This document shows, one piece after another, positions 19,154-27,683 of a stretch of DNA of 64,000 nt; within the stretch, counting starts at the first letter, position 1; every line of letters starts with the position of its first letter. The stretch comes from Caballeronia grimmiae. GTDB taxonomy: Bacteria > Pseudomonadota > Gammaproteobacteria > Burkholderiales > Burkholderiaceae. The notes under the pieces are model-generated. The model ran no database searches, was not told the DNA's origin, and was given only the letters and a program-made list of their open reading frames with translations. The translations under genes were made by a program, and so were the position numbers. Location of the stretch: assembly GCF_000698555.1 (NCBI RefSeq), contig NZ_JFHE01000003.1, forward strand, positions 310,001-374,000, written 5' to 3'.

Positions 19154-20092
19154 ATGTCCACTCCGATGCCGCGTCTGCCTTTCTCGTTTCCCGATCGCTT
19201 TCCGTTTCGCGCGCCTCGTTCTTTCCGGGGACAAGTCGTGCTCGCGCTCGCCGTCGTTTATCTCGTCTGGGGATCGACCTATCTCGGCATCCATCTGGCG
19301 CTCGAATCGTTTCCGCCGCTGATGCTCGGCGGCCTGCGCAATCTCTGCGCGGGCATCGGGCTATTCGCGATCGGCTTGCATCGCAAGGCGGTGCTGCCGA
19401 GTGCGCACGAGGTTCGCAACGCCGCGATCGTCGGCACCTTGCTCGAAGGTCTCTCGAGCGGAATGATGGCGTACGGCATGCGCACTGTCGGCACCGGCAC
19501 GGCGGCGGTCATGGTCGCGACCGTGCCGCTCTTCGCGACCATCTTCACCGCGCTCGCCGGCCGCGCCGTGGCGAAGGGGGAGTGGTTCGCGGTGGCGCTC
19601 GGGCTCGTCGGCATCGTGGTGTTGAATCATGGCGATCCTTCGCCCGGTTCTACGCACGGCACGCTCGCGATTCTCTGCGCCGCGATCTTCTGGGCGGGTG
19701 GCGCGCATCTCGCGGGGCGGCTAAGACAGCCGTCGGATCTTCTGATGTCGACGGCGCTGCAGATCGGGTTAGGTGGCCTGATCGCGACGGGCATCGCGCT
19801 GATGGCGGGCGAGCGTCTAACGCATGTCGGCTTCGACGCGGGCGTGTCGTTTCTGTATCTGATGCTGATCGGGTCGATGGCCGCGTACGTTGCATATAAC
19901 TTTCTGATTCGCCATACGAGCACGATCGTCGCGACGAGTTGCCTGTACGTGAATCCGATCGTTGCGGTGCTGCTGGGAGCGGTGCTGCTCGGGGAAGCTA
20001 TTACGCAGTGGACGGTGGTTGCTACCGTCGTCATTCTGATTAGCGTGGGATTGTCGTTCTGGTTTGATCGCCGGCGGCGGGGGGTGGCTTAA
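19154..20092 (+). CDS. EamA-family transporter (YedA-like)
   Basis: This 312-residue protein has about ten membrane segments in two EamA halves. The first begins VVYLVWGSTYLGIHLALESFPPLMLGGLR, a very typical YedA/RhtA start, and the second contains SLYVNPIVAVLLGAVLLGEAIT-type residues near the end (SCLYVNPIVAVLLGAVLLGE). Such proteins export amino acids or other metabolites; the substrate is not deducible. The ATG at 19154 has GCGGAGTAAGC in front of it; the longer frame from 19055 adds a region without membrane-protein character and is rejected. It is transcribed away from thiC and not clearly in an operon. Confidence 0.87.
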   Translation: MSTPMPRLPFSFPDRFPFRAPRSFRGQVVLALAVVYLVWGSTYLGIHLALESFPPLMLGGLRNLCAGIGLFAIGLHRKAVLPSAHEVRNAAIVGTLLEGLSSGMMAYGMRTVGTGTAAVMVATVPLFATIFTALAGRAVAKGEWFAVALGLVGIVVLNHGDPSPGSTHGTLAILCAAIFWAGGAHLAGRLRQPSDLLMSTALQIGLGGLIATGIALMAGERLTHVGFDAGVSFLYLMLIGSMAAYVAYNFLIRHTSTIVATSCLYVNPIVAVLLGAVLLGEAITQWTVVATVVILISVGLSFWFDRRRRGVA

Positions 20093-20321
20093 ATGCAGCA
20101 CGACCGCCGCGGTCCGTGGCAGCGCGGTAATTGGGGCAACGCCGGCGGACTGCTGCGACAGCCGATGGAGCGCGAAGGTGGCTTCGCGCAATGACGGGCG
20201 CCGCGCAATCCAGGATGAAACAAAACTGTCTTTGCGGTTGCAGGCACCCTGAGCGCGGCACAAAATCCGTGGCAAAAACGCGCAATCGCGGACGCGATAC
20301 GCGGTAACACGGAGCATCGCC

Positions 20322-21668
20322 ATGACCACGCACGTCATCAGTTTTTTTGCCGACGACAACGCTCGTGCATCGTTGGAAAATCATCGCCGCTATTGCGCGC
20401 GGAACGGGTATCAGCACGAATTCGTCGACGCCAGTGCGATCGGCTGGCCGCAACTGCGCATGATCCTGAAGTACCAAGTGCTGTTGCGAACACTGCGAGC
20501 CTGCGCCGAGGGCGATCTCGTCCTGCTGTTGACCCAGGACGCCTTGCTGATCGGCGATATCCGGTGCGAATCGCTGATGCAGTACCGCCGTTCGGACTGG
20601 GTCGTCGCACTGGACGCACCGGGTGACGCTGCGTACGTCATGGCGTCGTTCCAGCTCTGGCGCAATACTGAGGCCGCGCGCGATCGCGCGAAACTGCTCT
20701 CTGACGGCCCGAAGCTCGGTCGCCCGCCCGTGAGCGAATCCGATCTGCTGCGTCTTCTGGAACCCGAACCGTTCAACGTAGGATACGGCGGCTTACTGGC
20801 CGTTGCGCCTGCGGGATTGCATGCATCGCTATCGTGGCTCGAATGGCCGATTCTTGCGCTTGCGCTCGTCGACCTACCCGAGGCGCCGAGGAACTATCCC
20901 GTATTCACGAAACTGCGCGACCTGCTTGCCGGGCACATTAACGACTGTCAGGCGAAGGGCCTGCCGTATCTCACGCTGCCGCCTTCGCAATCATGCGGCT
21001 CCGTTACGGCCTATGAAGTGATTAATCCGGACGCGCCTATCGCGCTTGCCATGCTTTACACGCCGAACGTTCGCGAATATGGCGAGATCGCAGAGCGCAA
21101 CTTGAAGCGTTATTGCGCACGGCATGGATATGGGCTGCATATTTATCGCGACGTGCCTGCGCAAACGAATTCGGCCGCCGCCGGCAACTGGTTCAAGCCT
21201 TGGGTATTGCTTCGGCACTTGCCGCAGCATCAATGGCTTTTCTGGATCGATGCCGACGTGCTCGTCATCGATCAAAAGATTCCGCTGGAGTCTTTGCTGC
21301 AGAACCGCGATCGCGTGTTGGCGACGGATATCAGTTGGCTGTTGAACTCCGGGATCATGGGCTTTCGCAACACGCATGAGAACCTGCAGGTGCTGCACGA
21401 AGTCGAGCGGGCGATGAGTGCAATCGTCGACAAGTCATCCGTTCAATCGAACGGTGGCGATCAGGATGTCTTCATCAAGGTGATGCAGCGTTATGGGATG
21501 GCCGCGGAAGATGATTTATTCGACTGCACGATGCTCAACACGCCTTACCAGCTTCAGACGCCCACGAGTTTCATGGTGCATTACATGGGTATGTGGCCTC
21601 AGCTTCGCGCGCTCGTCATGCATCACGGCGATGAGATGTGCCGGGGGCTCGATACGAGCGGCCTTTGA
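20322..21668 (+). CDS. two-domain glycosyltransferase (GT34/GMA12-like) with a degenerate first domain
   Basis: The 448-residue protein contains two halves that resemble each other. The second half (from about 238) has the features of a galactosyltransferase GMA12/MNN10-type GT-A fold: WIDADV with a DxD at 310-312, NSGIMGFRN at 342-350 and GDQDVF at 379-384. The first half repeats the pattern (HRRYCARNGY matching LKRYCARHGY), but its metal site reads TQD at 71-73, so it is probably non-catalytic. There is no signal peptide or membrane segment, so it acts in the cytoplasm. The ATG at 20322 has CACGGAGCAT before it. GC content is lower than in neighbouring genes. It is followed by a 760-bp gap and an adhesin gene on the same strand. 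The acceptor is unknown. Confidence 0.7.
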   Translation: MTTHVISFFADDNARASLENHRRYCARNGYQHEFVDASAIGWPQLRMILKYQVLLRTLRACAEGDLVLLLTQDALLIGDIRCESLMQYRRSDWVVALDAPGDAAYVMASFQLWRNTEAARDRAKLLSDGPKLGRPPVSESDLLRLLEPEPFNVGYGGLLAVAPAGLHASLSWLEWPILALALVDLPEAPRNYPVFTKLRDLLAGHINDCQAKGLPYLTLPPSQSCGSVTAYEVINPDAPIALAMLYTPNVREYGEIAERNLKRYCARHGYGLHIYRDVPAQTNSAAAGNWFKPWVLLRHLPQHQWLFWIDADVLVIDQKIPLESLLQNRDRVLATDISWLLNSGIMGFRNTHENLQVLHEVERAMSAIVDKSSVQSNGGDQDVFIKVMQRYGMAAEDDLFDCTMLNTPYQLQTPTSFMVHYMGMWPQLRALVMHHGDEMCRGLDTSGL

Positions 21669-22034
21669 GCTTGTGGCGGGATGCGCGTTTTGCGCGCGTC
21701 TTCTTGGCCGGCTCGAAATGATGGACGAGTGACCACCGGCTGGCCGCGTGAGCCGACGACGTCAATGAATCGCGCACTGCTGCAATGCTGAAACGTTGAC
21801 TCGATCAGAACAGCGAATCGCCTTCGATTGGCATGTCGGGCGACCGCTTGATGCTCATGTTATGCGCTCTCGCACTTGAGCGAGCGTCCTCTATTCTGGG
21901 GTATCGACTTAGCCTTTGAAACAGGCAAATTTATAATAATTCGATAAACCGAAAGCTATCTTTCGTTTGTCTGGATATGATGCTGACTACTGCGGTACGG
22001 CAACTGCCTTGTCTTCCGCAAAACTTTGGCGGCA

Positions 22035-22062
22035 ATTGATTGATTGATTGATTGATTGATTG
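22035..22062. repeat. tetranucleotide repeat (ATTG)7
   Basis: Seven perfect ATTG units occupy 28 bp, about 370 bp before the adhesin start codon. On the plus strand all frames through the repeat contain TGA, so it is not inside a plus-strand gene. Such tracts are prone to slipped-strand changes in copy number. Confidence 0.95.
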
Positions 22063-22334
22063 TTTTCCAGGCATGTCATTTTCATAATCTCCATAAACGC
22101 ATACGGAATTCTAAACACGCGAATTCGCATTAACGTCGTTTGCCTACTGTCAGTGCATATCACGGACCGGTTTTCAACATAAAATCGGGGGAACCGTGCG
22201 GTTCATTTCAACGGCGCCTTTATTCTCAGTAGGTGCAAACGCCGATCTATTGTAGCGAGCAATGCTGGCATGGTGCCGTCATATTGTTCCGCGAAGGCTT
22301 ATTCCCGATTGTCGAATACCGAGGCGTCGGAAGA

Positions 22335-22396
22335 GATTTTCTCGTAAGCGAGAAAAATCGCTGCGTTGGACAGGCATTAGCGCGTCCGAACGCAGC
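22335..22396 (+). promoter_or_regulatory. two adjacent hairpins in the adhesin leader
   Basis: The first inverted repeat is GATTTTCTCG (22335-22344) with CGAGAAAAATC (22349-22359), one base bulged. The second is GCTGCGTTGGAC (22360-22371) with GTCCGAACGCAGC (22384-22396), also one base bulged. They are contiguous and end about 30 nt before the adhesin ATG, just ahead of the AAAAAGGG ribosome binding site. Neither has a U-tract. They are candidates for leader structures controlling translation or message stability. Confidence 0.55.
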
Positions 22397-22428
22397 CAAA
22401 CTTAAAAAATCTACAAAAAGGGTTAGAT

Positions 22429-24246
22429 ATGAAATTTTGCTCTCGTCGTTTTAGGCCGATGGCGCTAGCGATTCTCGGTAGCACTGCAGTATTAGCGACG
22501 GCAAATGCTCCGGCAGGAACCATGACCGGCTTCAATAATCAGGTCTATCCGTCGGTCACACGCGATGGTCTGAATGTCTTCGGCGATAATAACTACGCAT
22601 CTGCGAGCGGAGTCATGGTCGGTGATGGGCAGATCAACGGGTTGAATGGTAGTGTCCTAATTGGAAATTACGCTAGTTCGACCTGGTCCGGCACTGCCTA
22701 CGGGCCGGCGGACGATCCGAACGCGGGGCCGGCCACCGCTATTGGAACTTATGCTTTCTCCGCCGCGAACGGCCTTGCTGCAGGTTCCCATGCATCAGCC
22801 CAACTAACGGGTGTTGCTGTCGGAGCCTCTACAAATGCCCAGGAATCAGCCGTTGCAGTGGGTTTTCAAAGCAACGCAGGCTTCAACAGTGTGACGATCG
22901 GGGCGAATTCTCATACGTTCTACAACTCCGTCGCAATAGGATCTAATGCGTCAGCCGAATACGGGATGGCAATCGGAACGGATGCCAACAGCGGTGGAAA
23001 CGGCATTGCGATCGGCCCTAATGCTCGGTCGGGTGGAGACAGTACTGCGTTCGGCGTAGACGCGCGAGCCGACTACTGGGGAACTGCGGTGGGCGAGCGG
23101 GCCACAGCAGTGAATATCCGCTCGGCAGCTTTTGGAAATGAATCATTCGCGGGACATGTGGCTACAGCCATTGGTTCGGAAGCTCGTGCAGAGGCGGAAT
23201 ACAGCACTGCGATTGGCTCAGGCGCTCATACGTCAGGCGCTGACTCAGTCGCTGTGGGATCGTATAGTCATGCAGCAGCGGATGGCAGCACCGCGATTGG
23301 CGGCCACTCCGGTACGTCAGGCGCTGGCTCAGTTGCTCTCGGATCCGACAGTCAGGCAGGCGGGGATTTCAGCACCGCGATCGGCACGAACGCCAGTACC
23401 TCGGGCCGTGACTCGGTTGCTCTCGGAGACTACAGTGAAGACGGCGGTCAGGAGAAGGTGGTCAGCGTTGGCAGTTGGTCGATTCAACGTCGCATTACCA
23501 ACGTCGCAGACGGGATCAACGGTAACGACGCAGTAAACGTCAGCCAACTCAACGCCGTCAGCCAACTCGTGTCGCAAAACACGGCCGACATCCTGGCTCT
23601 CCAGAACAGCGGCACCCCGCTCCAATCGACCCTGCGCGCTGCCGCTCCGGTCGTCGGGGCCACGGCATCGGGCGCATCCGGTTCGCTGTTCGCAGCGAGC
23701 GGCAACGCCGGTGAAACCGCTGTAGCGACGGGCGCTCGCGCCACCGCGATGGGCGCAAACGCGCAAGCCGTCGCCGGCAATTCCGTCGCGCTGGGCGCCG
23801 ATTCCGTCGCGGATCGCGCGAACACGGTCTCGGTCGGCTCCTCGGGTAACGAACGCCAGATCACGAACGTCGCAGCCGGCACGCAAGGCACGGACGCAGT
23901 GAACGTCGATCAGCTGAACGACAAGATCGCGCAGTCGAACGCCTACGCGGACCAGGCAGTCGCGGGTGCAAACGCCCATACGGATCAGGCGATCGCGAGC
24001 GCAAAGCGTGACCTCGAGCACTACTCGGATCGCGCAACGGCATCGGTTCTGGCGATCCCGAGCATCCCCGTGCTGAACGCGGGTGAGAAGTGGGTCGGCA
24101 CGGCTGTCGGTAACTACGGCAGCGCAACCGCAGTCGGCTTCGCAGCGGCCTATCAGGTGACGTCGAACCTGAACTTCGGCGTCGGCGTGTCGACGGCCAA
24201 CAGCGGCCCGACGGCCGTGAAGGCGCAAGCCGGCTTCCGCTGGTAA
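22429..24246 (+). CDS. trimeric autotransporter adhesin (YadA-like)
   Basis: The 605-residue protein has a signal peptide (about 1-29, MALAILGSTAVLATANAPA). A long head follows, made of degenerate 14-residue repeats of the SVAIGxxA/TAIG type (for example STAIGSGAHTSGADSVAVGS). It has two neck motifs, ITNVADGINGNDAVNVSQL near 354 and ITNVAAGTQGTDAVNVDQL near 478. A short coiled-coil stalk leads to a C-terminal YadA anchor of about 60 residues ending in FRW. This is a homotrimeric outer-membrane surface adhesin (type Vc secretion). It lacks the extended signal-peptide region of many large relatives. The head is encoded by lower-GC DNA, whereas the sequence from about 23,580 on has normal high-GC codons, indicating a mosaic origin. 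A terminator follows. Confidence 0.93.
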   Translation: MKFCSRRFRPMALAILGSTAVLATANAPAGTMTGFNNQVYPSVTRDGLNVFGDNNYASASGVMVGDGQINGLNGSVLIGNYASSTWSGTAYGPADDPNAGPATAIGTYAFSAANGLAAGSHASAQLTGVAVGASTNAQESAVAVGFQSNAGFNSVTIGANSHTFYNSVAIGSNASAEYGMAIGTDANSGGNGIAIGPNARSGGDSTAFGVDARADYWGTAVGERATAVNIRSAAFGNESFAGHVATAIGSEARAEAEYSTAIGSGAHTSGADSVAVGSYSHAAADGSTAIGGHSGTSGAGSVALGSDSQAGGDFSTAIGTNASTSGRDSVALGDYSEDGGQEKVVSVGSWSIQRRITNVADGINGNDAVNVSQLNAVSQLVSQNTADILALQNSGTPLQSTLRAAAPVVGATASGASGSLFAASGNAGETAVATGARATAMGANAQAVAGNSVALGADSVADRANTVSVGSSGNERQITNVAAGTQGTDAVNVDQLNDKIAQSNAYADQAVAGANAHTDQAIASAKRDLEHYSDRATASVLAIPSIPVLNAGEKWVGTAVGNYGSATAVGFAAAYQVTSNLNFGVGVSTANSGPTAVKAQAGFRW

Positions 24247-24355
24247 TCACCGTCCGGCCTGGCGTCAATCACGCCTGTCCGGCTGACGATATCCATTACG
24301 GATACGCATGCAGGAGCATTGCTCAACGCGCGATAACGTGATGCACGTCTGAAGC

Positions 24356-24384
24356 AAACCCGCCCCAGTAATCGGGCGGGTTTG
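24356..24384 (+). terminator. rho-independent terminator of the adhesin gene
   Basis: AAACCCGCC and GGGCGGGTTT form a stem with an 8-9 nt loop, followed by TTGTT, about 110 nt after the adhesin stop codon. Confidence 0.75.
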
Positions 24385-24423
24385 TTGCCGTTGAGCGCCC
24401 GAAAACGCACGAAACAAGCGCGC

Positions 24424-24453
24424 AAAAAAATCCCGCCGCGCAAGGCGGCGGGA
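24424..24453 (-). terminator. rho-independent terminator of the entericidin-like gene
   Basis: On the minus strand TCCCGCCGCC and GGCGGCGGGA (offset by a small loop) pair and are followed by a run of seven T. It lies about 45 nt after the stop codon of the minus-strand lipoprotein. Confidence 0.8.
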
Positions 24454-24495
24454 AGTCAGGAGTACGCTTCTATCGAGCCGTAGCCCGCACCCGGC

Positions 24496-24630
24496 TTACT
24501 TATGCTCTTCGGCCGAATTGTGGATAGCCTGGCCGCCCTTCGAAATATCCTGGCCCGCGCCCGAGATGGTGTTGCAGCCCGCGAGCGCAGCCGTGCCGGC
24601 GATCAGCAGCAGAGCGATGAGTCGAGTCAT
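24496..24630 (-). CDS. entericidin A/B-like small lipoprotein, 44 residues
   Basis: The product reads MTRLIALLLIAGTAALAGC followed by NTISGAGQDISKGGQAIHNSAEEHK. This is a lipoprotein signal with lipobox LAGC and the short amphipathic mature part typical of the entericidin EcnA/EcnB family. In E. coli these form an antidote/toxin pair induced under stress; here there is only one gene. The start has AAGGGGAA before it, and a strong terminator follows the stop. It is separated by 170 bp from the histidine kinase gene on the same strand. Confidence 0.85.
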   Translation of the reverse strand: MTRLIALLLIAGTAALAGCNTISGAGQDISKGGQAIHNSAEEHK

Positions 24631-24800
24631 GTTCATTCCCCTTGAAGTGAAATGGCGTGGTTAATCGTGTCTAGGTCGGCCGCGATCGTTGCCTGGGCCT
24701 CACCGGTGGTAACAATCATAAAAAACGCGGGCGGGGCTCGGCTGTAGGCACGCATGTGTTTTTCTCGTCAGCGCAATCCGTACTTCTCGTCGGCGTCGTC

Positions 24801-26252
24801 CTACGCGGCGGAACGCGCCGGCGTCGCAACGGCATCGCCATGAACGCGCTCGCGCGGCATCGACACGTGGATGCTCGTGCCGTGCGGCTTCACTCGCTCG
24901 ATCTCGAAGCGCCCGCCACGCGCCGACACGCGCTGCCGCATGCCGACGAGCCCATGCGTCTGCGTGCGCTTCAAATCCTGCGGCCGGATGCCGATGCCGT
25001 CATCGGCGATATGCAGCGACACGCTCGCCTGATCCATCGTCAGCGCGACGCGGATGTTGCTCGCGCGCGCATACTTCGCCGCGTTCGTCAGCGTTTCCTG
25101 CGCGACCCGGAAGAGGGCGATCTCGATCGCTTCGCCGAGCTTCGGGTCCTCGTCGGGCAAGTCGAACGACACCGCCCAGTTGTTGCGCTGCGCGGCTTCA
25201 TCCACGAGCCCGCGCAGCGCCGTCACGAGCCCGAAGTTCGCCAGCACGGTAGGCCGCATGTCCTCGATGATGCGCCGCTTGAGCGCAATGCCCTGATCCA
25301 GATTGCCGATGGCGCGCGTGAGTTTCTCCGCCATCGCCGGTTCCGTTTCGCGCAGCTTGCCGCGCACCCACGCCACATCCATCTTGCTCGCCGTGAGGAT
25401 GGAACCGAGCTCGTCGTGCAGTTCGCGGGCGAGTTCGGTTTTCTCGTTTTCGCTCACCGACTGCAGATGCCACGCAAGCGCTTCGAGTTGCCGCGTGCGC
25501 TCGAAGACGAGTTGATCCAGCTCCTCCTGCTGCGTGATGAGTTCCCGCTGCACGCGATCCTGCTTGTCGAGCTGAATGCCGAGGTTGCGGAAAAGCAGCA
25601 CGAACAGCACGATGTTCAGCGCACACAATGCGCCGACACACAGCGTCGAAATGCGCTGATCGGCGCGGCTCGCATCGAGTGCGTGCTGCGCGCGCTGCTC
25701 TTCATTAAGGCGTAACAGCGAGAGGGCGGCGTCGAGCGTGGCGTCGTCGGAGGCGGGCCGTGCTTCGGGTTGCGAAGGCGCGGCGAGCCGCGCGGCGCCT
25801 CGCTCGATTTCCTCGTTCGCCGCAGCGCTGATCTGCGCGAAGCTGGCAAGCGCCGTGTCGTCGCCGATGCGGCGGTAATAGGCATCGAGCGTCGCGAGGG
25901 CGCGGCGCACGTGGGCCGCCGTTTGCTCGAATTGCGCCTTGTAAGCGGGCTCCGGTTTCAGTGCGAACGCGCGTCCCTGGGCGGAAAGCGTCGCGATGTC
26001 GGCAGCGAGCGCGGACAGGTCGGCGGTGGCGCTTTTGGCATCGAGCGCGGTCTCGTATTCGGCCGCGATGCGCATGCGCCCCGACTCCAGAATCACGAGG
26101 CCGCCCACCGTGATGACGATCGCGACGGTCATTGCCACCAGCCAGCTATAGCGGCGCATCCATTCGTTGATGCGGGCAAGGCCGGCGTGGGCCCGGGTCG
26201 GCGCTTCGTCGTGCGCGGTGCGCGGCGGCACGGCGCGGGGTGCGTGGCTCAT
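24801..26252 (-). CDS. membrane sensor histidine kinase, NarX/DegS-type (HisKA_3)
   Basis: The 483-residue kinase has an N-terminal membrane segment (about 37-55) and an extracytoplasmic helical sensor domain of roughly 140 residues, which resembles a CHASE3-like four-helix bundle. A second membrane segment lies near 205-225, then a short coiled coil and the dimerisation domain with H279 in [12 protein letters not shown]. The HATPase domain has N- and G-box residues ([25 protein letters not shown]). HisKA_3 kinases pair with NarL-type regulators. The NarL-type regulator at 27684, with a receiver-only protein behind it, is the nearest candidate partner, although it lies on the other strand beyond three small genes. 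It is divergent from the first DUF1328 gene. Confidence 0.88.
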   Translation of the reverse strand: MSHAPRAVPPRTAHDEAPTRAHAGLARINEWMRRYSWLVAMTVAIVITVGGLVILESGRMRIAAEYETALDAKSATADLSALAADIATLSAQGRAFALKPEPAYKAQFEQTAAHVRRALATLDAYYRRIGDDTALASFAQISAAANEEIERGAARLAAPSQPEARPASDDATLDAALSLLRLNEEQRAQHALDASRADQRISTLCVGALCALNIVLFVLLFRNLGIQLDKQDRVQRELITQQEELDQLVFERTRQLEALAWHLQSVSENEKTELARELHDELGSILTASKMDVAWVRGKLRETEPAMAEKLTRAIGNLDQGIALKRRIIEDMRPTVLANFGLVTALRGLVDEAAQRNNWAVSFDLPDEDPKLGEAIEIALFRVAQETLTNAAKYARASNIRVALTMDQASVSLHIADDGIGIRPQDLKRTQTHGLVGMRQRVSARGGRFEIERVKPHGTSIHVSMPRERVHGDAVATPARSAA

Positions 26253-26415
26253 AGAGTGGGTCTGGCGTCGCCCGCGCGTCGGCTGGTTCGCCCGCGCGAG
26301 TCGATTGAAAGCTAATGTCGGTGGATTCTCACAGCAAAAAAGGAGCCAGCCCGAATGCGCGCGACGCGCCGCATCGCTAGGATGGGTTCACCATCCATTC
26401 CTACGGGGAAAGATC

Positions 26416-26592
26416 ATGCTGAAGTGGGCACTGTTCTTTGCGATCGTCGCGGTCATCGCCGGTCTTTTGGGCTTCACCGGCGTCGCGGCCGGCGCGGCGA
26501 CCATCGCCAAATTCCTGTTCGTCCTTTTCCTGATTCTGTGCGTCGTGTTCCTGGTGCTCGGGTTCGTCATCACCAAGAAAGCGATCGATTAG
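26416..26592 (+). CDS. DUF1328 (YtjA-like) small membrane protein, 58 residues
   Basis: The peptide [20 protein letters not shown]... has two membrane helices separated by [11 protein letters not shown], the conserved pattern of DUF1328/YtjA. The ATG at 26416 follows GGGGAAAG; the much longer frame that begins at 26167 runs through the promoter region and is rejected. The family is widespread, of unknown function, and often found among stress-induced genes. A paralogue lies about 90 bp downstream. Confidence 0.88.
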   Translation: MLKWALFFAIVAVIAGLLGFTGVAAGAATIAKFLFVLFLILCVVFLVLGFVITKKAID

Positions 26593-26681
26593 CGGGCCTG
26601 CATCGATGATGGGCGGCGCGTGGCGCAAGGCCATCGCGCGGCCCTTGACGCAATGACAGGCACGATCAACGAGGAGGTTTC

Positions 26682-26843
26682 ATGCTGCGCTACGCCGCCG
26701 TTTTTTTCGTGATCGCGATTATTGCCGCGGTGTTCGGCTTCACGGGCATCGCGGCGGGCGCGGCGGAAATCGCGAAGATCCTGTTCTATATTTTCCTGGT
26801 CGTATTCGTCGTTACCCTGTTGCTCGGTGTGTTCAAGACATGA
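26682..26843 (+). CDS. DUF1328 (YtjA-like) small membrane protein, 53 residues
   Basis: The second tandem copy starts [20 protein letters not shown] and has the same two-helix pattern, with [11 protein letters not shown] between the helices and an end of LLLGVFKT. It has an excellent GAGGAGG ribosome binding site before the ATG. The two copies differ mainly in the second helix and C-terminal tail, so they are diverged paralogues rather than a recent duplication. It precedes the ferritin-like gene on the same strand. Confidence 0.87.
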   Translation: MLRYAAVFFVIAIIAAVFGFTGIAAGAAEIAKILFYIFLVVFVVTLLLGVFKT

Positions 26844-26999
26844 CGGCCCCGCCGCTTCGACGGCGGCTTCATCTTGACGATTTCGCGAGCGGGCACGGCG
26901 CGTGCATCGAGTTCTTCATCGGATAGCGGCGCGCTATGGAGCGCATGGGCGAACCGCGCCACCGCTACCGTCCATCACCATTCCACAGGAGCCAATCAA

Positions 27000-27575
27000 A
27001 TGTCCAATTCGTCTGCTGTAACCGCCGCGCCGGGCCAATCCTCGGACGCCTTTGTCCTCGACGTCGAGAAGATCCGGAACGACGCGCGCCAGCACATGGA
27101 CGAGGGCCCCGTCACGGCGACCTATAGCGCGGATCGCGAGACCGTGCTCAAGCTGCTCAACGACGCGCTCGCGACCGAGTGGGTCTGCGTGCTGCGTTAC
27201 AAGCGCCACTATTTCATGGCGAAGGGCATCCACTCGGAAGCCGTCGCGCAGGAGTTCGCCGAGCACGCGACCGAAGAGCAGGAGCACGCCGACATGCTCG
27301 CGGAACGCATCGTCCAGTTGGGCGGCGAGCCGAACTTCGCGCCGGACAGCCTGAAGTCGCGCGCGCATTCGGAGTACAAGGAAGGCGCCGACCTCATCGA
27401 CATGATTCGCGAAAACCTCATCGCTGAACGGATTGCGATCGATACCTATCGCGAGATCATCCGTTATCTCGGCGACAAGGACGTCACGACGCGCCGCCTC
27501 TTCGAAGAGATTCTGGCGGTCGAGGAGGAGCACGCCGACGACATGGCCGATCTGCTCGAAGGCCGCAACGGCTAA
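27000..27575 (+). CDS. ferritin-like (bacterioferritin-related) protein
   Basis: The 191-residue protein is a predicted four-helix bundle. Its di-iron-type residues are in the expected order: E in ALATEWVCVLRYKRHY, EEQEHAD, E in NLIAERIAIDTY and EEEHADDM. This is the ExxH pattern of ferritin-like and bacterioferritin-type proteins. A flexible N-terminal extension of about 30 residues precedes the bundle. I took the ATG at 27000, which has CACAGGAG in front; an upstream start at 26874 would add a Ser/Ala-rich stretch without support. It may store iron or detoxify peroxide. It lies between the DUF1328 pair and a response regulator, consistent with a stress role. Confidence 0.85.
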   Translation: MSNSSAVTAAPGQSSDAFVLDVEKIRNDARQHMDEGPVTATYSADRETVLKLLNDALATEWVCVLRYKRHYFMAKGIHSEAVAQEFAEHATEEQEHADMLAERIVQLGGEPNFAPDSLKSRAHSEYKEGADLIDMIRENLIAERIAIDTYREIIRYLGDKDVTTRRLFEEILAVEEEHADDMADLLEGRNG

Positions 27576-27683
27576 GTTGAAGCCAAAGCGGGCGATGCGC
27601 GGGCGAGTGGAACCGCGCATCGCGCGTCGGGCAAGCATGCGTAAAATGACCGTTCACTCATTACAGCAGCGCGGACGGCGTGA

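Larger units (their letters stand above)
21669..22428. other. 760-bp AT-rich intergenic region upstream of the adhesin
   Basis: No convincing gene is present. The region is markedly more AT-rich than the rest of the window. It holds a seven-unit ATTG repeat, two inverted repeats close to the adhesin start and several AT-rich stretches (such as AATTTATAATAATTCG near 21930) that could serve as promoters or H-NS-type binding tracts. A 73-codon frame from a GTG at 22233 overlaps the hairpins and the adhesin start and has no ribosome binding site. Confidence 0.7.

Noticed and set aside
22233..22454. A 73-codon frame starting at a GTG before the adhesin
   Set aside because: No ribosome binding site, it runs through two hairpins and overlaps the adhesin start in another frame.
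20322..24384. The low-GC segment considered as a prophage or integrative element
   Set aside because: No integrase, transposase, phage gene or flanking direct repeat was seen; only composition suggests transfer.
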